DNA of 64,000 nucleotides from Flavobacterium luteolum (GTDB lineage: Bacteria; Bacteroidota; Bacteroidia; Flavobacteriales; Flavobacteriaceae). The stretch is from NCBI RefSeq assembly GCF_027111275.1, contig NZ_CP114286.1, positions 4,016,501-4,080,500 of the forward strand. The letters run 5' to 3'. The notes beneath the pieces were generated by a model. That model had not been told where the DNA came from. It saw only the letters and a list, made by a program, of their open reading frames with translations, and made no database searches. Position 1 is the first letter of the stretch. The number at the start of each line of letters is the position of its first letter. Below are positions 61,423 to 64,000 of this stretch, in pieces. The translations under genes and the position numbers were made by a program.

Positions 61423-62262
61423 CTATTTCTTCTTCTTAGGTTCTTCTTTTTTTGCAGTTTCAGACGCCATCGTTTTTTTCTTATAAATCGGAATAAAGTA
61501 AGAAACTGTGTAGTTGAAACCAATTCCGAAACTTCCATCATAAGTTCTATTGAAGCCAGGAATATAAAGGTTTTCAAAATTATTAGGCTCTTTATTGGTT
61601 GCCAGAAGTTTAAGCTGTACGCCAAAACCAACAAATACATTTTTAAAAACCTGTGCTTTTAATCCCATGGCAACCTCGATCCAAGTTGCTGTAAGGCCGT
61701 TATATTTTTGACCTTCTGCTATAGGCGGTAATTCTCCCCAATACGGATTCGGATTATAGATTTTGTAATTAATCAGTTCTTGGCTAAAAGTACTGAAACC
61801 GCCTCGCATTCCAATCGTAATTAAGTTTTCCATATCCAACCAGTTTTGATAAAAATTATAATCAAAACCTGCTTTTATGTACGTTCCGTTAGCCGAAGAG
61901 GTTAATCGGTCATCCTCGGTAGTTTTGTCCTCGTAGCCTAGTTCTGCAGCTATATAGTATTTTTTTGTCAAGCGCCAATCTCCAACAAATTCGACTCCTT
62001 TATAATCTTTGTCATAAAGCCCGCGCGTAAGTTTGTACAAATCGACACCTACACGAAGCCCGTAGCGATCTGTTTTTACAACGCTGTCTTTTTGGGTTTC
62101 CTGAACTTCTGGTTTTGCCGTCTTTACAGTTTTTTCTGTTTGAGGCTTTTTAGTCACTATTGTATCTTTATTTTTAGAAATCTCAGGAACATCCTGAGCG
62201 TAACCTAAAAACATTGAAAACAATAATGAAAGACTAGAAATAAACTTTAATGTGTGTTTCAT
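61423..62262 (-). CDS. DUF6048 outer-membrane-type protein
   Basis: 279 residues from ATG 62262, overlapping the DUF6452 gene by 29 bases; an ATG at 62274 adds four residues. Signal peptide ends at LGYAQ. A linker rich in K and T precedes a predicted eight-stranded barrel (RYGLRVGVDLYKLTRG, WRLTKKYYIAAELGYE, GIGFNYTVSYFIPIY) and a basic tail. The rlmD-DUF6452-DUF6048 order is conserved in Flavobacteriaceae as I recall. Function unknown. Confidence 0.78.
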   Translation of the reverse strand: MKHTLKFISSLSLLFSMFLGYAQDVPEISKNKDTIVTKKPQTEKTVKTAKPEVQETQKDSVVKTDRYGLRVGVDLYKLTRGLYDKDYKGVEFVGDWRLTKKYYIAAELGYEDKTTEDDRLTSSANGTYIKAGFDYNFYQNWLDMENLITIGMRGGFSTFSQELINYKIYNPNPYWGELPPIAEGQKYNGLTATWIEVAMGLKAQVFKNVFVGFGVQLKLLATNKEPNNFENLYIPGFNRTYDGSFGIGFNYTVSYFIPIYKKKTMASETAKKEEPKKKK

Positions 62263-62767
62263 TTTCAGATTCAATGTTAGGGTTTTCTAATACAACGTCG
62301 GTCATCCAAATACTACCGTCTGGATCAGTTTGAACAATAGGTAGAACGTTTCTTAACTGAAATATAGTTTTAAATCCACATGCTCTAGAGACGTATACAT
62401 TTTGCGATGTATAATTAAATTTTAACACATCAGTATTGATTGAAGCAGGATTAAATGAATTGGAAATAAACTTGAAGGTTGTTGTACTGTCGTTTACTTT
62501 TAAAGGAATCATAACAGTGCTTCCATTGGTTACATATCGTAATGAATCATCAACTGCAAGACTTTCATTAAAAACAATTCCCTGTTCCATTCCTTCACCA
62601 ATAACTTTTAAGTTACTCACATTTCTGGTTTTGGTAGGATTGGAAATATCATAGAATGTAATCACCAATCTAGGTGTAGTTGGTGTATTAGGATCACAGA
62701 CATCATCTTTCTCGCAGCTAGATAAGCCAAAAGTAAAGAGCAGTAAAAGAGAGATTAGTTTTTTCAT
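62234..62767 (-). CDS. DUF6452 lipoprotein
   Basis: 177 residues. MKKLISLLLLFTFGLSSC is a lipoprotein signal with Cys18; the next residues EKDDVCDPNTPTTPRLVITF are the family start. Beta-rich body with CGFKTIFQLRNVLPIV. It overlaps DUF6048 downstream and lies 6 bases after rlmD, so the three genes form one transcript. Function unknown; probably works with the DUF6048 barrel at the outer membrane. Confidence 0.78.
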   Translation of the reverse strand: MKKLISLLLLFTFGLSSCEKDDVCDPNTPTTPRLVITFYDISNPTKTRNVSNLKVIGEGMEQGIVFNESLAVDDSLRYVTNGSTVMIPLKVNDSTTTFKFISNSFNPASINTDVLKFNYTSQNVYVSRACGFKTIFQLRNVLPIVQTDPDGSIWMTDVVLENPNIESENETHIKVYF

Positions 62768-62773
62768 CTATTT

Positions 62774-64000
62774 TTATCGAAGTTCTAAAAGTACAACATT
62801 TTCAACATGATGCGTCTGAGGAAACATATCTACAGGTCTCACACGTGTTACTTTGTATTTTTCATCCATTAAAGCCAAATCACGTGCTTGCGTTGCAGAA
62901 TTACAGCTTACATAAACAACTCTTTTTGGTGCAATTTTTAAAATTTGCTCCACTACATCTTTATGCATGCCGTCACGAGGCGGATCTGTAATAATAACAT
63001 CTGGTTTTCCGTGCTGTGCAATAAAAGCTTCATTGAATACCACTTTCATGTCACCAACAAAAAACTCGCAATTTGTAATATTATTGCGTTCTGCATTGGC
63101 TTTAGCATCAAGAATTGCTTCAGGAACACTTTCTACTCCGATTACTTTTTTTGCTTTTTTAGAAACGAATTGAGCAATTGTTCCCGTTCCTGTATACAAG
63201 TCATAAACTGTCTCGTTTCCGGTAAGACCAGCAAAATCTCGGGTTATTTTATATAATTCGTAAGCTTGGTCAGAATTGGTCTGGTAAAAAGATTTTGCGT
63301 TAATACTGAATTTTAGACCTTCCATTTCTTCTAAGATGTAATCTCTTCCTTTGTAAAGAACAACATCTTGATCGTAAATAGTGTCGTTTGGTTTTCCGTT
63401 TACAACATATTGCAATGAAGTAATTTGTGGAAATTTCTCGTATAAATGATCAAGAATCAACTCTCGGTTTTCTTTATCATCTTCAAAAAACTGAATTAAA
63501 ACCATAATTTCACCTGTAGAAACAGTACGAATCATTACAGTTCTTAATAATCCAGAATGTTCTCTTGGATTAAAAAACGCTAAATTATGTTCGTTTGCAA
63601 AAGCTCTGATTTCGTTACGAATGGCATTTGAAGGGTCTTCTTGTAAATGACATTTGTTGATATCAAGAATTTTATCCCACATTTTCGGAATATGGAATCC
63701 TAAAGCATTTCTGTTTCCTAAATCTTCAGTGCTTCCAATTTCTTTTTCTGTTAGCCAACGGCTATTTGAAAAAGAAAATTCCATTTTATTTCTATAAAAG
63801 AACTGTTTTTCAGAACCTAAAATATCTTCAAATTCTGGAAGTTCAATTTTCCCTATTCTTTGTAAGTGATTTTTAACCTCATTTTGTTTAAATGCAAGCT
63901 GCTGGCTGTATTTCATATTTTGCCATTTGCAGCCTCCGCATACTCCAAAATGTTCGCAGATTGGTTCTACTCTATATTCAGATAATTCGTGAAATTTTAC
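62774..64000 (-). CDS. rlmD: 23S rRNA (uracil-C5)-methyltransferase, 5' end outside window
   Basis: At least 408 residues; the frame is open through the window edge, so the ATG at 63916 is internal and the true start (TRAM domain) lies beyond. The iron-sulfur motif CEHFGVCGGCKWQ lies at 63919-63960, with the fourth Cys CHLQED later. DLYTGTGTIAQFVSKKA is SAM motif I, TDPPRDGMHKDVVEQI and YVSCNSATQARDL hold the catalytic Cys and the general base region. The enzyme makes m5U in 23S rRNA (U1939 in E. coli for RlmD; RlmCD-like activity is possible). Confidence 0.9.
   Translation of the reverse strand, partial: VKFHELSEYRVEPICEHFGVCGGCKWQNMKYSQQLAFKQNEVKNHLQRIGKIELPEFEDILGSEKQFFYRNKMEFSFSNSRWLTEKEIGSTEDLGNRNALGFHIPKMWDKILDINKCHLQEDPSNAIRNEIRAFANEHNLAFFNPREHSGLLRTVMIRTVSTGEIMVLIQFFEDDKENRELILDHLYEKFPQITSLQYVVNGKPNDTIYDQDVVLYKGRDYILEEMEGLKFSINAKSFYQTNSDQAYELYKITRDFAGLTGNETVYDLYTGTGTIAQFVSKKAKKVIGVESVPEAILDAKANAERNNITNCEFFVGDMKVVFNEAFIAQHGKPDVIITDPPRDGMHKDVVEQILKIAPKRVVYVSCNSATQARDLALMDEKYKVTRVRPVDMFPQTHHVENVVLLELR

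Noticed and set aside
1-64000. CRISPR array, tRNA or rRNA genes
   Set aside because: No regularly spaced identical repeats and no recognisable cloverleaf or rRNA sequence were seen; tRNA search by eye is not exhaustive.

Overview
The window is AT-rich chromosomal DNA from a member of the Bacteroidota, most likely Flavobacterium or a close relative. The evidence is the type VI secretion system of the Bacteroidota-specific subtype (T6SSiii), the rlmD/DUF6452/DUF6048 gene order seen in flavobacteria, many SPII lipoproteins, weak Shine-Dalgarno signals, a TTG-N21-TAGGTTTG promoter of the Bacteroidota type, and dispersed intergenic repeats. Species assignment is inference.

Layout. 1-11.4 kb is a housekeeping block on the + strand: ychF (5' end outside the window), a DUF2459 protein, a lipoprotein, YihY, an FMN reductase, a periplasmic transglutaminase, pncB, and the parE-parC pair. 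11.4-43.9 kb is a complete-looking T6SSiii locus. On the - strand lie tssH (clpV) and a membrane-anchored PKD protein. A divergent promoter region is followed by a + strand series: NlpC/P60-like protein, tssG, tssN, LysM protein, DUF4280 PAAR-like tip, effector 1 (GH19 muramidase plus L,D-transpeptidase-like domain), a row of lipoproteins and remnants, tssK, tssO, tssB, tssC, two unknown genes, tssE, two hcp genes, vgrG, effector 2 (Het-C domain), two paralogous lipoproteins, a membrane protein, a small lipoprotein and tssF. No TssJ/TssL/TssM or TssA was found, as expected for T6SSiii, which uses the TssNQOPR type of membrane complex. 43.9-64 kb is mixed housekeeping: di-haem peroxidase, PhoX-like protein, DnaQ-type exonuclease with a cNMP/CBS/DUF294 protein, DinB, pentapeptide and small membrane proteins, murQ, a membrane AraC regulator with an outer-membrane barrel, ZIP transporter, two methyltransferases, an Asp/Glu racemase and rlmD (5' end outside the window).

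How it works together. TssB/TssC form the contractile sheath, Hcp the inner tube, VgrG plus the DUF4280 protein the tip, TssE/F/G/K the baseplate and ClpV recycles the sheath. TssN and TssO belong to the membrane complex, and the PKD, NlpC-like and possibly the secreted protein near tssC are candidates for its periplasmic part. Two cargo modules are visible. One is effector 1 behind the PAAR-like gene, with an adjacent SH3b lipoprotein as the likely immunity protein. The other is the Het-C effector behind vgrG, translationally coupled (ATGA) to a duplicated lipoprotein. Between effector 1 and tssK lies a graveyard of orphan lipoproteins, a gene fragment, a frameshifted gene and a short coding repeat, which looks like the product of repeated toxin/immunity turnover.

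The most interesting items are the two-enzyme wall effector, the Het-C effector with an N-terminal motif that may be a delivery tag, the NlpC/P60-like protein that lacks its catalytic Cys and His, the cytosolic LysM protein, and the repeat-flanked immunity array. No CRISPR array, intact insertion sequence, rRNA or tRNA was recognised.
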